A DNA stretch of 64,000 nt from Virgibacillus proomii. GTDB taxonomy: Bacteria; Bacillota; Bacilli; Bacillales; Amphibacillaceae. Positions within the stretch are counted from its first letter, which is position 1. Each line of letters opens with the position of its first letter. Shown here piece by piece: positions 1 through 7,391 of this stretch. The notes beneath the pieces were generated by a model that did no database searches, had not been told where the DNA came from, and worked only from the letters and a program-made list of their open reading frames with translations. The stretch spans positions 1,742,149-1,806,148 of the forward strand of contig NZ_FUFN01000010.1 of NCBI RefSeq assembly GCF_900162615.1, written 5' to 3'. Position numbers and translations under genes: made by a program.

Positions 1-27
1 TCAGCGAAGGAGGTGCAGCTGCAATGA
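1..27 (+). CDS. pyrK: PyrK C-terminal tail (partial)
   Basis: The first 24 bases read as the last eight codons (SAKEVQLQ) of an open frame closed by TGA at 25-27. This stop overlaps the ATG of pyrD in an ATGA arrangement. In Bacillaceae the gene directly before pyrD is pyrK, the iron-sulfur and FAD electron-transfer subunit of dihydroorotate dehydrogenase, so the identity is inferred from context. Only the tail is visible and no domain can be seen. Confidence 0.6.
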   Translation, partial: SAKEVQLQ

Positions 28-935
28 ATTTAGCTGTTGAAATTCCTGGATTATCATTAAAAAATCCAATTATGCCTGCTTCTGGCTGCTTTGGCTTTGG
101 TAGAGAATATAGTCAATTTTATGATCTCAATAAATTGGGTGCTGTAATAATGAAAGCTGCAACATTAGAACCGCGATATGGTAATCCAACACCCCGAGTG
201 GCCGAGACAAAGGCGGGTATGTTAAATGCAATTGGTTTACAAAATCCGGGGGTTGCGAAAATTATTGAGACAGAAGTCCCGTTTCTTGCCAGTTATTCGG
301 TACCAATTATTGCTAATGTCGCTGGAAGCACGCTGGAAGAATATAAAGAAGTTGCCAAAGCATTTAATGAATCAGATCAAGTAGCGGCATTGGAATTAAA
401 TATTTCTTGCCCGAATGTAAAGCAAGGCGGCATTCAATTTGGAACAGATCCTTATATGGCACAAAAAGTAACGGAGATGGTAAAAGAGGTAAGTCAGTTG
501 CCGGTATATGTCAAACTGTCACCAAATGTAACAGATATCGTAGCGATGGCAAAAGCGGTAGAGCAAGCAGGAGCGGATGGGTTATCGATGATCAATACCA
601 TTACAGGTATGCAAATCCATCTACCGACGAGATGCCCATTGCTAGCTAATTATACAGGTGGCTTATCCGGACCAGCCATTAAGCCGGTAGCCATTCGGAT
701 GATTTATGAAGTAAAACAACAAGTGACGATACCCATTATCGGAATGGGCGGCGTTATGAATGCAGAAGATGTACTTGAATTTTTATTGGCAGGAGCAAGT
801 GCTGTAGCTGTAGGCACTGCTAACTTTCAAAATCCGTACATTTGTATGGAAATTATTGAACAATTACCGGATACGCTCAATAAGTATGGTTTCTCATCGG
901 TGAAAGCGGCAATTGGAGGTGCGATTTGCGAATGA
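24..935 (+). CDS. pyrD: dihydroorotate dehydrogenase B, catalytic subunit
   Basis: This FMN enzyme oxidises dihydroorotate to orotate in de novo pyrimidine synthesis, passing electrons to NAD through PyrK. The 303-residue length is typical of the class 1B catalytic subunit. The active-site loop NISCPNV near residue 128 carries the catalytic cysteine of class 1 enzymes. Phosphate and FMN binding glycines appear in the C-terminal segment IIGMGGVMNAEDVLEF. The GGAGGTG ribosome site at 9-15 lies inside the end of pyrK, so the two are translationally coupled. pyrF follows with a 4-base overlap. Control of this operon in relatives is by PyrR attenuation upstream, which lies outside the window. Confidence 0.95.
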   Translation: MNLAVEIPGLSLKNPIMPASGCFGFGREYSQFYDLNKLGAVIMKAATLEPRYGNPTPRVAETKAGMLNAIGLQNPGVAKIIETEVPFLASYSVPIIANVAGSTLEEYKEVAKAFNESDQVAALELNISCPNVKQGGIQFGTDPYMAQKVTEMVKEVSQLPVYVKLSPNVTDIVAMAKAVEQAGADGLSMINTITGMQIHLPTRCPLLANYTGGLSGPAIKPVAIRMIYEVKQQVTIPIIGMGGVMNAEDVLEFLLAGASAVAVGTANFQNPYICMEIIEQLPDTLNKYGFSSVKAAIGGAICE

Positions 936-1642
936 ATCCAGCAATTTATTTAGCTCTTGATTTTCCGGATTGGTTTAAAGCAAATGCATTTTTAACTGAA
1001 AATGAATTAGCTGGTATCCCGGTAAAAGTAGGGATGGAGCTCTTTTATCGTGAGGGACCAGCGTTAATTGAAAAATTACAGAAAAATAACCACTCCATTT
1101 TTCTGGATTTAAAACTGCATGATATTCCAACTACAGTAAAGCGAGCAATGCGAAGTCTTGCTCAATTAGAAGTAGATTTGGTCAACGTTCATGCACTTGG
1201 GGGCGGAGACATGATCCAGGCAGCTAAAGAAGGTTTGTTACTTGGTAACCCGAGCGGAAGCACGAAATTGTTAGCAGTAACGATTCTTACTTCTATGGAC
1301 CAAAAAACAATGAAACGTGAAGTTAAGCTAACAGGTGATTTGCCCGATAATGTCATCCATTTTGCCAAGTTGTCCAAGCAAAATGGAGCAGATGGGGTCG
1401 TATGCTCTGTTCATGAAGCAAACCTTGTGAAAAAAGCATGTGGTTCATCATTTCTAACTGTTACTCCGGGCATCCGTCTAACTAATTCACAAGATAATGA
1501 CCAAAAGCGAATTGCAACTCCAACCACTGCGAAAAATCATGGTGTTGATAGCATCGTTGTTGGTCGAACGATCACGCAAGCTACGCATCCGAGACAAGCA
1601 TATGAACAAATAAAAGGAGAGTGGGAAGATGGCAAAGCATGA
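932..1642 (+). CDS. pyrF: orotidine 5'-phosphate decarboxylase
   Basis: It converts OMP to UMP, the last step of the UMP branch, in the cytoplasm. The protein of about 236 residues has the hallmark DLKLHDIPTTV segment near residue 58 with the catalytic Asp-Lys-Asp network, and a C-terminal phosphate-binding segment GVDSIVVGRTIT. An in-frame TTG at 926 is possible, but the GGAGGT at 915-920 is better spaced for the ATG at 932, which also gives an ATGA overlap with the pyrD stop. It overlaps pyrE by 14 bases. The gene is ordinary for its family and its position between pyrD and pyrE is conserved. Confidence 0.95.
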   Translation: MNPAIYLALDFPDWFKANAFLTENELAGIPVKVGMELFYREGPALIEKLQKNNHSIFLDLKLHDIPTTVKRAMRSLAQLEVDLVNVHALGGGDMIQAAKEGLLLGNPSGSTKLLAVTILTSMDQKTMKREVKLTGDLPDNVIHFAKLSKQNGADGVVCSVHEANLVKKACGSSFLTVTPGIRLTNSQDNDQKRIATPTTAKNHGVDSIVVGRTITQATHPRQAYEQIKGEWEDGKA

Positions 1643-2243
1643 AGAACTCATCCGCGAATTACTAAAAATAAAAGCAGTACAAATTAAGACAGAAGGCTTC
1701 TTCACATGGACTTCAGGTATTCAATCACCTATTTATTGCGATAATCGTTTGACAATGTCTTATCCGCCGATTCGTAAAGAAATAACGCAAGCGTTTATCC
1801 ATTTAATAGAAGAGTTACAATATAAACCGGATCTAATAGCAGGTTGTGCAACAGCTGGTATTCCACATGCAGCATGGTTAGCCGATTCGCTCCATCTACC
1901 AATGGTATATGTTCGTTCTAAACCGAAAGCACATGGAAAGGGAAACCAAATAGAAGGACGTATAGAGAAAGGACAAAACGTGCTCGTTATAGAAGATTTA
2001 ATTTCTACCGGCGGATCATCTATTGAAGCAGCTAAAGCTTTGCAGTTAGCTGGTGCTGAAGTATTAAGTGTATTAGCTATTTTTACATATGGACTGCCAA
2101 AAGCTACTGCTAATTTTCATCAAGCAGGATTCACTTACCACACAATTACCGGGTTCGATGCATTAATGGATGTACTAAAAGCAGATGAAACTATTGATGA
2201 AACGGATAAACAGAGACTGTTCGAGTGGAGAGACAGCTTGTAA
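1629..2243 (+). CDS. pyrE: orotate phosphoribosyltransferase
   Basis: It joins orotate and PRPP to make OMP, the substrate of PyrF. The 204-residue protein carries the PRPP-binding signature VLVIEDLISTGGSS around residues 118-131. The KPKAHGKGNQIEG segment near residue 98 is the flexible catalytic loop of the family. The start ATG lies within the end of pyrF after GGAG, indicating coupling. It is the last gene of the pyr operon here. No convincing T-tract terminator follows; a weak GGGGCC/GGCCC pairing at 2257-2305 lacks a T run. Confidence 0.95.
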   Translation: MAKHEELIRELLKIKAVQIKTEGFFTWTSGIQSPIYCDNRLTMSYPPIRKEITQAFIHLIEELQYKPDLIAGCATAGIPHAAWLADSLHLPMVYVRSKPKAHGKGNQIEGRIEKGQNVLVIEDLISTGGSSIEAAKALQLAGAEVLSVLAIFTYGLPKATANFHQAGFTYHTITGFDALMDVLKADETIDETDKQRLFEWRDSL

Positions 2244-2424
2244 AATAAATAGAAGGGGCCAAATCTTTTACTGTCCATATAGAAGATAATAAGAGAGGAG
2301 GCCCTAAATTGCTATAGCTAGCTGTTCTTTCTATACATGCTCAAGCAGTACAAACCATTCATCGATAGAGAAGCATTCAGGTTTCTTATTTTTTGTTTTA
2401 ATTTGAAAATAGGAAGTTATTTCT

Positions 2425-2650
2425 TTATTGGCGCGTAGTAACAAAGGCTATAAGCGCTCGTTTAGCGGCGTACAAACTGGAGACCCTTCTGACGAGATAA
2501 AGGAAACATACCTCTAAAACAAGGTTATGCCGACACCTGAGCGGCAAGCTAGCTTTTAGTTCCTTTAGATTTGAGCCAATAGTTGACTTATCGTAGGAAG
2601 AAGATCGAAGTTTGCTAGCCGCTGAGCGCTTAAGCTGGACGAAGCTATTC
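2425..2650 (-). repeat. composite repeat C-E, empty of family A
   Basis: Read on the minus strand, 2645-2512 matches the family C copy at 10150-10300 (AGCTTAAGC, AACTTCGATCTTCTTCCTACGATAAGTCAA, GGCAAGC/GCTTGCC and GTTTTAGAGG segments). 2503-2425 matches family E (CGTCAGAAG, GTACGCCGCTAA, GAGCGCTT). Between them stands a single TTTATC (minus strand of 2502-2507). At 10314-10446 the same junction holds a whole family A element, so this copy is the unoccupied site. It fills most of the 437-bp gap after pyrE. Confidence 0.75.
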
Positions 2651-2680
2651 TTTTAAAAAAGTAATCCACAATGAAAAAAA

Positions 2681-3355
2681 TTATATTTTCTTATGTAGTA
2701 AAAAAGAGGCAACCTGTTGCTTTTCTTCGATCGTATCCAAAGTTCGGTTACTCCATTCTTTTACATATAATGTTTTTTTCTGAAATTTATCTTTTAAAAT
2801 CGATAAGCCATTTCTCTGAAACAGTGATTTCCATTCTGACATAGTTAGATAGTTTACATGGCTTTCATCACGCCTCTTTTCTAATTGATGTAAAAAGTGA
2901 CGGTGGATTTGACTAGTTGGAGCAATATTGTCAATTAATAGAAACTTCCCCTTTGGTTTAAGCACACGCTTAACCTCTTGAATAAATAACTCGGGGTGGG
3001 GAAAATGATGTGCAGCAATTCGGCATGTGATTAGTTCGAAGCTGTGGTCTAAAAAGGGCAATTGCTCAGCGTCTGCTATTAGATATTCAATATTTTTGAA
3101 AGATTGTAAGTGCTTTTTTGTGTTTTCTAGCATTTCTTTTGTTAGGTCTGTTGCATATACCTTAGCGACAGATGAAGAAAGATGTTTAGCAACATGTCCC
3201 CCTCCAGTTGCTATATCTAATAACCTCATCGTTGTTGTTGGTTGCAGCCAAGCTTCGATTAATTTTAGATCGCTCTTCTTTCTGTGCGTACTGCTTGAGA
3301 TATAAGCCTGCTTATTTTTAGCAAATACCAGTCTAACTTTTTCTTTTTCATCCAT
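2681..3355 (-). CDS. class I SAM-dependent methyltransferase
   Basis: A cytoplasmic methyltransferase of the UbiE/Methyltransf_11 type, substrate unknown. The 224-residue protein has the SAM-binding motif I LLDIATGGGHVAKHL near residues 45-59, motif II VYATDLT, and the later AEQLPFLDHSFELITCR and VKRVLKPKGKFLLIDN segments that define the fold. The start ATG at 3355 follows a GGAGGGG ribosome site. It stands alone on the minus strand between the pyr operon and a LysR regulator, so context gives no clue to the substrate. Small-molecule targets are more likely than protein or DNA for this subfamily, but that is inference. Confidence 0.85.
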   Translation of the reverse strand: MDEKEKVRLVFAKNKQAYISSSTHRKKSDLKLIEAWLQPTTTMRLLDIATGGGHVAKHLSSSVAKVYATDLTKEMLENTKKHLQSFKNIEYLIADAEQLPFLDHSFELITCRIAAHHFPHPELFIQEVKRVLKPKGKFLLIDNIAPTSQIHRHFLHQLEKRRDESHVNYLTMSEWKSLFQRNGLSILKDKFQKKTLYVKEWSNRTLDTIEEKQQVASFLLHKKI

Positions 3356-3389
3356 TGGTTTACCCCTCCTAACTTTTCCTCTTCATTTA

Positions 3390-3417
3390 AGCATATCATC
3401 GTAATGCAATAAGTAAA
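3390..3417 (-). promoter_or_regulatory. candidate sigma-A promoter for the methyltransferase
   Basis: On the minus strand TTTACT (3417-3412) and TATGCT (3395-3390) are separated by 16 bases, about 35 bases upstream of the methyltransferase start. Read by eye only. Confidence 0.35.
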
Positions 3418-3554
3418 ATACTGTTATATAATAGAAAGTGATAATAATTTCTTATTAGATAAATTATATTTATGTTTGAGATGATAAAGTGATACTTCCA
3501 TCAGTGGGGGTTCTTTCATCGCCATACAAAGGATCTCAAGCTAAAAGTGCGACA

Positions 3555-3665
3555 TCCTCGAAAAAGGAAACCGCTTTTTCTTCGTGCGGTACTGCTTCAA
3601 GGAAACTTTCCTTATCCTTGAAAAAGAAGGACGCTTTTTCTTCGTGCGATGTCTATTCAAGCAGT
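3555..3665 (-). repeat. family D repeat, two degenerate units
   Basis: Two units, each with GAAAAAG followed by CGCTTTTTCTTCGTGCG, lie about 60 bases apart. On the minus strand they read TTTTTCAAGGAtAAGGAAAG and then GCAcGAAGAAAAAGCG, matching the family D copies at 38228-38356 and 60948-61090. A 71-codon open frame across the stretch is a by-product of the repeat. Confidence 0.55.
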
Positions 3666-3683
3666 CACTCTAGTCCTGTTGGC

Positions 3684-3777
3684 CCGAACCAATCGGACAT
3701 TTGACTTGCTGTTAGACTTCTTGATTCCACTTACTCTTCCAGGTGGAGGACATACTGCCGGTCAGATGTGGGATAAA
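3684..3777 (-). repeat. degenerate family A copy
   Basis: The plus strand shows CGAACCAATCGGACATTTGAC and ends in ATGTGGGATAAA, which correspond on the minus strand to the TTTATCCCGCATG start and the AAATGCCCGATTGGTTC segment of family A. The inner stem is badly eroded. It lies just upstream of the LysR gene. Confidence 0.5.
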
Positions 3778-3813
3778 TATACTGAATCATAGAGGAAATG
3801 AGGTTGGAGAGAA

Positions 3814-4674
3814 ATGAAGATAGACGACTATAAATTATTGCTGAAATTGCAAGAAATTGGAACGATTAGAGGTACAGCTAAAACGGTATTAATATCACAA
3901 CCTGCTGTTACACAACGGCTCAAATATATGGAGGAATACTTTGGTCATGATGTATTCATACGTACTCCAAAAAAACTGATTCCAACACCAGAGGGTGAAA
4001 TTATTTTAGACCATGCTCAAAAAGTAATAGAAAGAGAGCAAGCATTAAAAAATAAATTAATTCTTTCGCATAACGAGGTTCAGGGAACGTTATCTATTGC
4101 GTGCTCTTCATTAATTTCCCAGCGTTTTCTTCCTGCCTTACTGGGAAAGTTTACAGCCAAGTATCCAAAGGTGGCGATAGATTTAGTAACAGGTATAAGT
4201 GAGGATATTAAACGGAATCATAAAGACTATCATGTGTGCATTATTCGTGGTAAAAAGTTGAAGGAAAGTACGTGTATTCGTTTGTTTGATGATCCTCTAT
4301 ATATTTTTGATACAGAGGAATTCCCAAAAAACAAATTAAAGGAACGACCATTAATTGCTTTCAAGTCCGATGACAGCATGCATGAGTTAGTAGATAATTG
4401 GCTATATGTCCATCAGAATGAGATTAAGCCGGTTAAAACGATTACGGTTGATCAAATTGAAACCTGTAAGCAGCTAATGAAGCAAGGACTTGGCATGGCA
4501 GTACTGCCTGAAAGTGTATCTGATTCGATGAAGGAGGAGTATCCGAATATTCCTTTACGATTAAATGGAAAAGCAGTATCTAGGCATACGTGGGTTTGTT
4601 TTCAAGAGGGAGTACGCGCATTGCCTCAGGTCAACCATTTTATTGATGAACTCGTATCATTTTTAACTTTTTAG
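3814..4674 (+). CDS. LysR-family transcriptional regulator
   Basis: A DNA-binding regulator of about 286 residues. The N-terminal winged helix-turn-helix is clear: ISQPAVTQRLKYMEEYFG, then VFIRTPKKLIPTPEG, around residues 27-66. The rest, from about residue 90, is a periplasmic-binding-protein-like effector domain (GTLSIACSSLISQRFLP). It starts at ATG 3814 after GGAGAG. The peroxidase gene ohr follows in the same direction 67 bases later, with its own candidate promoter. LysR proteins often control a neighbour, so ohr is a possible target, but Ohr is usually controlled by OhrR of the MarR family. The effector is unknown. Confidence 0.85.
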   Translation: MKIDDYKLLLKLQEIGTIRGTAKTVLISQPAVTQRLKYMEEYFGHDVFIRTPKKLIPTPEGEIILDHAQKVIEREQALKNKLILSHNEVQGTLSIACSSLISQRFLPALLGKFTAKYPKVAIDLVTGISEDIKRNHKDYHVCIIRGKKLKESTCIRLFDDPLYIFDTEEFPKNKLKERPLIAFKSDDSMHELVDNWLYVHQNEIKPVKTITVDQIETCKQLMKQGLGMAVLPESVSDSMKEEYPNIPLRLNGKAVSRHTWVCFQEGVRALPQVNHFIDELVSFLTF

Positions 4675-4683
4675 GTCTTGGTG

Positions 4684-4712
4684 TTTAAACTAAATCAGTG
4701 AAAGGGTATATA
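4684..4712 (+). promoter_or_regulatory. candidate promoter for ohr
   Basis: TTTAAA and TATATA are separated by 17 bases, ending about 30 bases before the ohr start. No OhrR-like palindrome is visible around it. Confidence 0.4.
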
Positions 4713-4741
4713 TTAGTAGCTTGTAAAAAGGAGTGATAAGC

Positions 4742-5161
4742 ATGGAAAATGTTATTTTTACATCGACAGCAACTGCCAAAAATGGTCGAGATGGACATGT
4801 GCAATCAGATGATGGCTTAATTAACTTAGCACTTGTTAATCCGGCAAATAATAAACAAGCTAGAGGATCAAATCCAGAGCAATTATTTGCAGCAGCTTAT
4901 TCAGCTTGCTATGATGGTGCACTTCATTTAGTTGCCTCTAAAGAAAAAAAGAAAATTGATTCCGAAACAACAGCTGCAGTTAGTCTGCTTAAGGACTCTG
5001 AGGATAATGGGTTTAAAATTGCGGTAGAACTTACGATTAAAATAAAAGGTGTTGAACAGAGCGAAGCAGAGGAACTAGCGAAAAAGGCACATCAAGTTTG
5101 TCCTTATTCAAAAGCAACAAGAGGAAATATCGATGTTCAATTAAAGCCCCGAGCAATCTAA
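4742..5161 (+). CDS. ohr: organic hydroperoxide resistance protein (Ohr/OsmC family)
   Basis: A thiol peroxidase that reduces organic hydroperoxides in the cytoplasm. The protein of 139 residues has both redox cysteines in Ohr-type contexts: SACYDGAL near residue 57 and CPYSKATRGN near residue 120. The latter motif separates Ohr from plain OsmC proteins. The ATG at 4742 has AAAAGGAG at a normal distance; the in-frame GTG at 4733 overlaps that ribosome site and is rejected. The LysR gene lies just upstream on the same strand. Confidence 0.9.
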   Translation: MENVIFTSTATAKNGRDGHVQSDDGLINLALVNPANNKQARGSNPEQLFAAAYSACYDGALHLVASKEKKKIDSETTAAVSLLKDSEDNGFKIAVELTIKIKGVEQSEAEELAKKAHQVCPYSKATRGNIDVQLKPRAI

Positions 5162-5516
5162 TTTGTTGTATTGCGTGTTCAAATAGAAAGATGATAAAGA
5201 GCCAAGAATTTCTATGAGCGCTGTTTCGAGTAGCGGGAGTGTATGCACATATAAATACATGAGCACTAGAATGGCTTCCTCGAAACACAATCCCACGCCG
5301 GAAAAGTGTTTTTCCTTTCCAAGGAACGAAGAAGCAAGCCTTAAAGAAAACTTGGCTAACAGCAAGCGAAGTGCAGACGATAGTCTGGTTGCACGTATAC
5401 TTAGAACTTAAAATGTTTCATTTCGTTGAATGGTATTCAACGCTAAAATTTTATACGTTCTAACGTGCGATGAATTTCGATGTGGCATTTTTACCAGACA
5501 TTTTGAACAACTTCTG
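5162..5516. other. gap between ohr and rqcH
   Basis: No gene is supported. Part of the stretch (about 5279-5345) resembles an eroded family D unit (CCTCGAAACAC, AAAAGTGTTTTTCCTTTCCAAGGAACGAAGAAG). A 65-codon open frame over it has no ribosome site and is not called. Confidence 0.4.
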
Positions 5517-5563
5517 AAACGCCCAAGGAAGATTTCATTCTGAATCTTCCTTGGGCGTTTTTA
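5517..5563. terminator. bidirectional terminator after rqcH
   Basis: A perfect 18-bp stem, AAACGCCCAAGGAAGATT (5517-5534) with AATCTTCCTTGGGCGTTT (5543-5560), encloses an 8-base loop. The rqcH stop codon lies in the loop. The T run is better on the plus strand, so it may also stop readthrough from the ohr side. Confidence 0.8.
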
Positions 5564-7259
5564 ATTGCTTAACAAGTTGCTTATTTGGAGTAACAAAGAG
5601 TGTTTTTTGACTATCATAAGTTACAAATCCAGGTTTAGCACCGTTTGGCTTTTTTACATGTCGTATTTTTGTATAGTCAACAGGTACGGAGGAAGATTGT
5701 CGCGATTTACTAAAATACGCAGCTAACTGTGCTGCTTCCTGCAATGTTTCTTCACTTGGCTCCTTCGAGCGAATAACGACATGTGAACCGGGAATATCTT
5801 TTGTATGCAACCAAATATCATCACGAGCAGCGAGTTTCATCGTTAAATACTCATTCTGTTTATTGTTTTTACCAACTAATATAATAGTTCCGTCAGATGC
5901 TATATATTTCTCGGGCGCTGGCTTTTTAGCCATGTGCTTATTTTTCTTTGCGATTGTACGCTTTTTTAAATAGCCTTCTTCACGAAGTTCCTCGCGAATT
6001 TCCTGAACATCATTACTGCTAGCTATATCTATTTGCTGAAGTAGTTGTTCAAAGTAATCAATTTCCCGTTTTGTCTTTTCGATTTCTGCTGTTACTTTAT
6101 GCTCTGATGTTTTTAATTTTTGGTATGTTTTAAAGTAATGTTGCGCATTTTCACTTGGTGTTTTCGTTGGATCTAAATCAATAGTTATCTTCTTTTGTTC
6201 CGGATCGTAGTAGTCAGTTACCGTTACTTTTTGGTCACCAGCTGATACAAGATGTAAATGTGCTGTTAATAATTCACCTAGTCGTTGGTATTTTTCTTTA
6301 TTTTTAGCTTTTTTAATTGTTTGCTCGTGCTTTTTTAACTTTCGACGATTTTTATCTCGTTCATTTTTTAAAAAGCGATACAAATCTTTTGCTTGTTGTT
6401 TGACACGATCCCGTTCTGCTTTTCCTGTATAAAATTGATCCAGCATGGTATTAGTTGTAGAGAAAGTGATATTTTCACCAGTAATATGAGTTAAAGGAAT
6501 GACATGAAAATCTTCTTTTCGATGCTGGTAAATCGCAGGTGTATATTCGTTTTCAAGTAAATGCATCTGAATATCGGAAAAAACTTGTTTATATTTACTC
6601 CGATCACCTAAATGAGCACGGTGAACTATCTCTTTTGCAATAACCGGTGAAAAACCTGTTAAATAATTAACGATTTGGGAGTCGAGCTTGCCTGCATTAA
6701 AATCAAGTTTATTAACGAATTGCTCTGCATTTATTGTCAAGGGATCCAATTTCTCCTGTTTGGGAGGAAGTAAGTAGGCTTGACCAGGAAGAATAGTTCG
6801 ATGTCGATTTTGCCAGCTTGATACATGTTTTAAACTATCGATAATATGCCCCTGCTCTATATCTACAAGCAATAGATTACTATGTTTTCCCATCAATTCA
6901 ATAATCAATTTCTTCGTGGACAGATCACCAATTTCATTTCTTCCTTGAATAGTAAATTGTACAATCCGTTCCATTCCAAGTTGATCGATTTGTTCTATGA
7001 ACGCCCCAGATAAATACTTTCGCAAAACCATGCAGAACATTGGTGGTTCTTTTGGATTCGCAAACTGTTCATTTGTTAGATGCATTCGAGCATAGGTTGG
7101 ATGGATAGAAAGTAACAAAACGAAATTTTTACGTTTATTACGAATAGTTAAGACGATTTCTGTCTCCGTAGGTTGATAAATTTTGGTTATCTTTCCTAAA
7201 GTAAGCTCTGCTTTTAGCTCTTCTGTTACTGCACGCGTTACAATACCGTCAAATGGCAT
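5535..7259 (-). CDS. rqcH: ribosome quality control factor RqcH (NFACT family)
   Basis: RqcH binds stalled 50S subunits and recruits alanyl-tRNA to add C-terminal alanine tails that mark failed nascent chains for degradation. The 574-residue protein has the NFACT-N domain at the start (MPFDGIVTRAVTEEL), a charged coiled-coil middle from about 280 to 430, and the C-terminal NFACT-R domain with DIWLHTKDIPGSHVVI. Residues 97-98 are Glu-Arg where B. subtilis RqcH has Asp-Arg, a pair implicated in tRNA binding. The ATG at 7259 follows GAGGTGAT. Older annotations call it fibronectin-binding protein (FbpA/YloA). It is divergent from the P-ATPase gene, as in relatives. Confidence 0.93.
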   Translation of the reverse strand: MPFDGIVTRAVTEELKAELTLGKITKIYQPTETEIVLTIRNKRKNFVLLLSIHPTYARMHLTNEQFANPKEPPMFCMVLRKYLSGAFIEQIDQLGMERIVQFTIQGRNEIGDLSTKKLIIELMGKHSNLLLVDIEQGHIIDSLKHVSSWQNRHRTILPGQAYLLPPKQEKLDPLTINAEQFVNKLDFNAGKLDSQIVNYLTGFSPVIAKEIVHRAHLGDRSKYKQVFSDIQMHLLENEYTPAIYQHRKEDFHVIPLTHITGENITFSTTNTMLDQFYTGKAERDRVKQQAKDLYRFLKNERDKNRRKLKKHEQTIKKAKNKEKYQRLGELLTAHLHLVSAGDQKVTVTDYYDPEQKKITIDLDPTKTPSENAQHYFKTYQKLKTSEHKVTAEIEKTKREIDYFEQLLQQIDIASSNDVQEIREELREEGYLKKRTIAKKNKHMAKKPAPEKYIASDGTIILVGKNNKQNEYLTMKLAARDDIWLHTKDIPGSHVVIRSKEPSEETLQEAAQLAAYFSKSRQSSSVPVDYTKIRHVKKPNGAKPGFVTYDSQKTLFVTPNKQLVKQLKTPKEDSE

Positions 7260-7277
7260 ACGATCACCTCATTGGCA

Positions 7278-7306
7278 ATTATAGCATTTTTATGGACAAG
7301 TCTGCA
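7278..7306 (-). promoter_or_regulatory. candidate rqcH promoter with extended -10
   Basis: On the minus strand TGCTATAAT (7286-7278) is an extended -10 ending 18 bases from the rqcH start. The -35 (TGCAGA) is weak. Confidence 0.45.
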
Positions 7307-7391
7307 TACATATCGTTAAGGAGAAAAAACAACAAAGAAGAAAAAACAACTTCTTCGAATAGTTATGAGTGCTAGAGTTGGAGGAATGCAG

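Noticed and set aside
2244..2310. Terminator after pyrE
   Set aside because: The GGGGCC and GGCCC segments can pair but are far apart and no T run follows.
3489..3704. 71-codon open frame on the plus strand
   Set aside because: It runs over family D units and a degenerate A copy, has no ribosome site and has a repetitive low-complexity product.
5162..5534. Coding sequences on both strands between ohr and rqcH
   Set aside because: Several overlapping frames of 65-83 codons exist but none has a ribosome site or a recognisable product.
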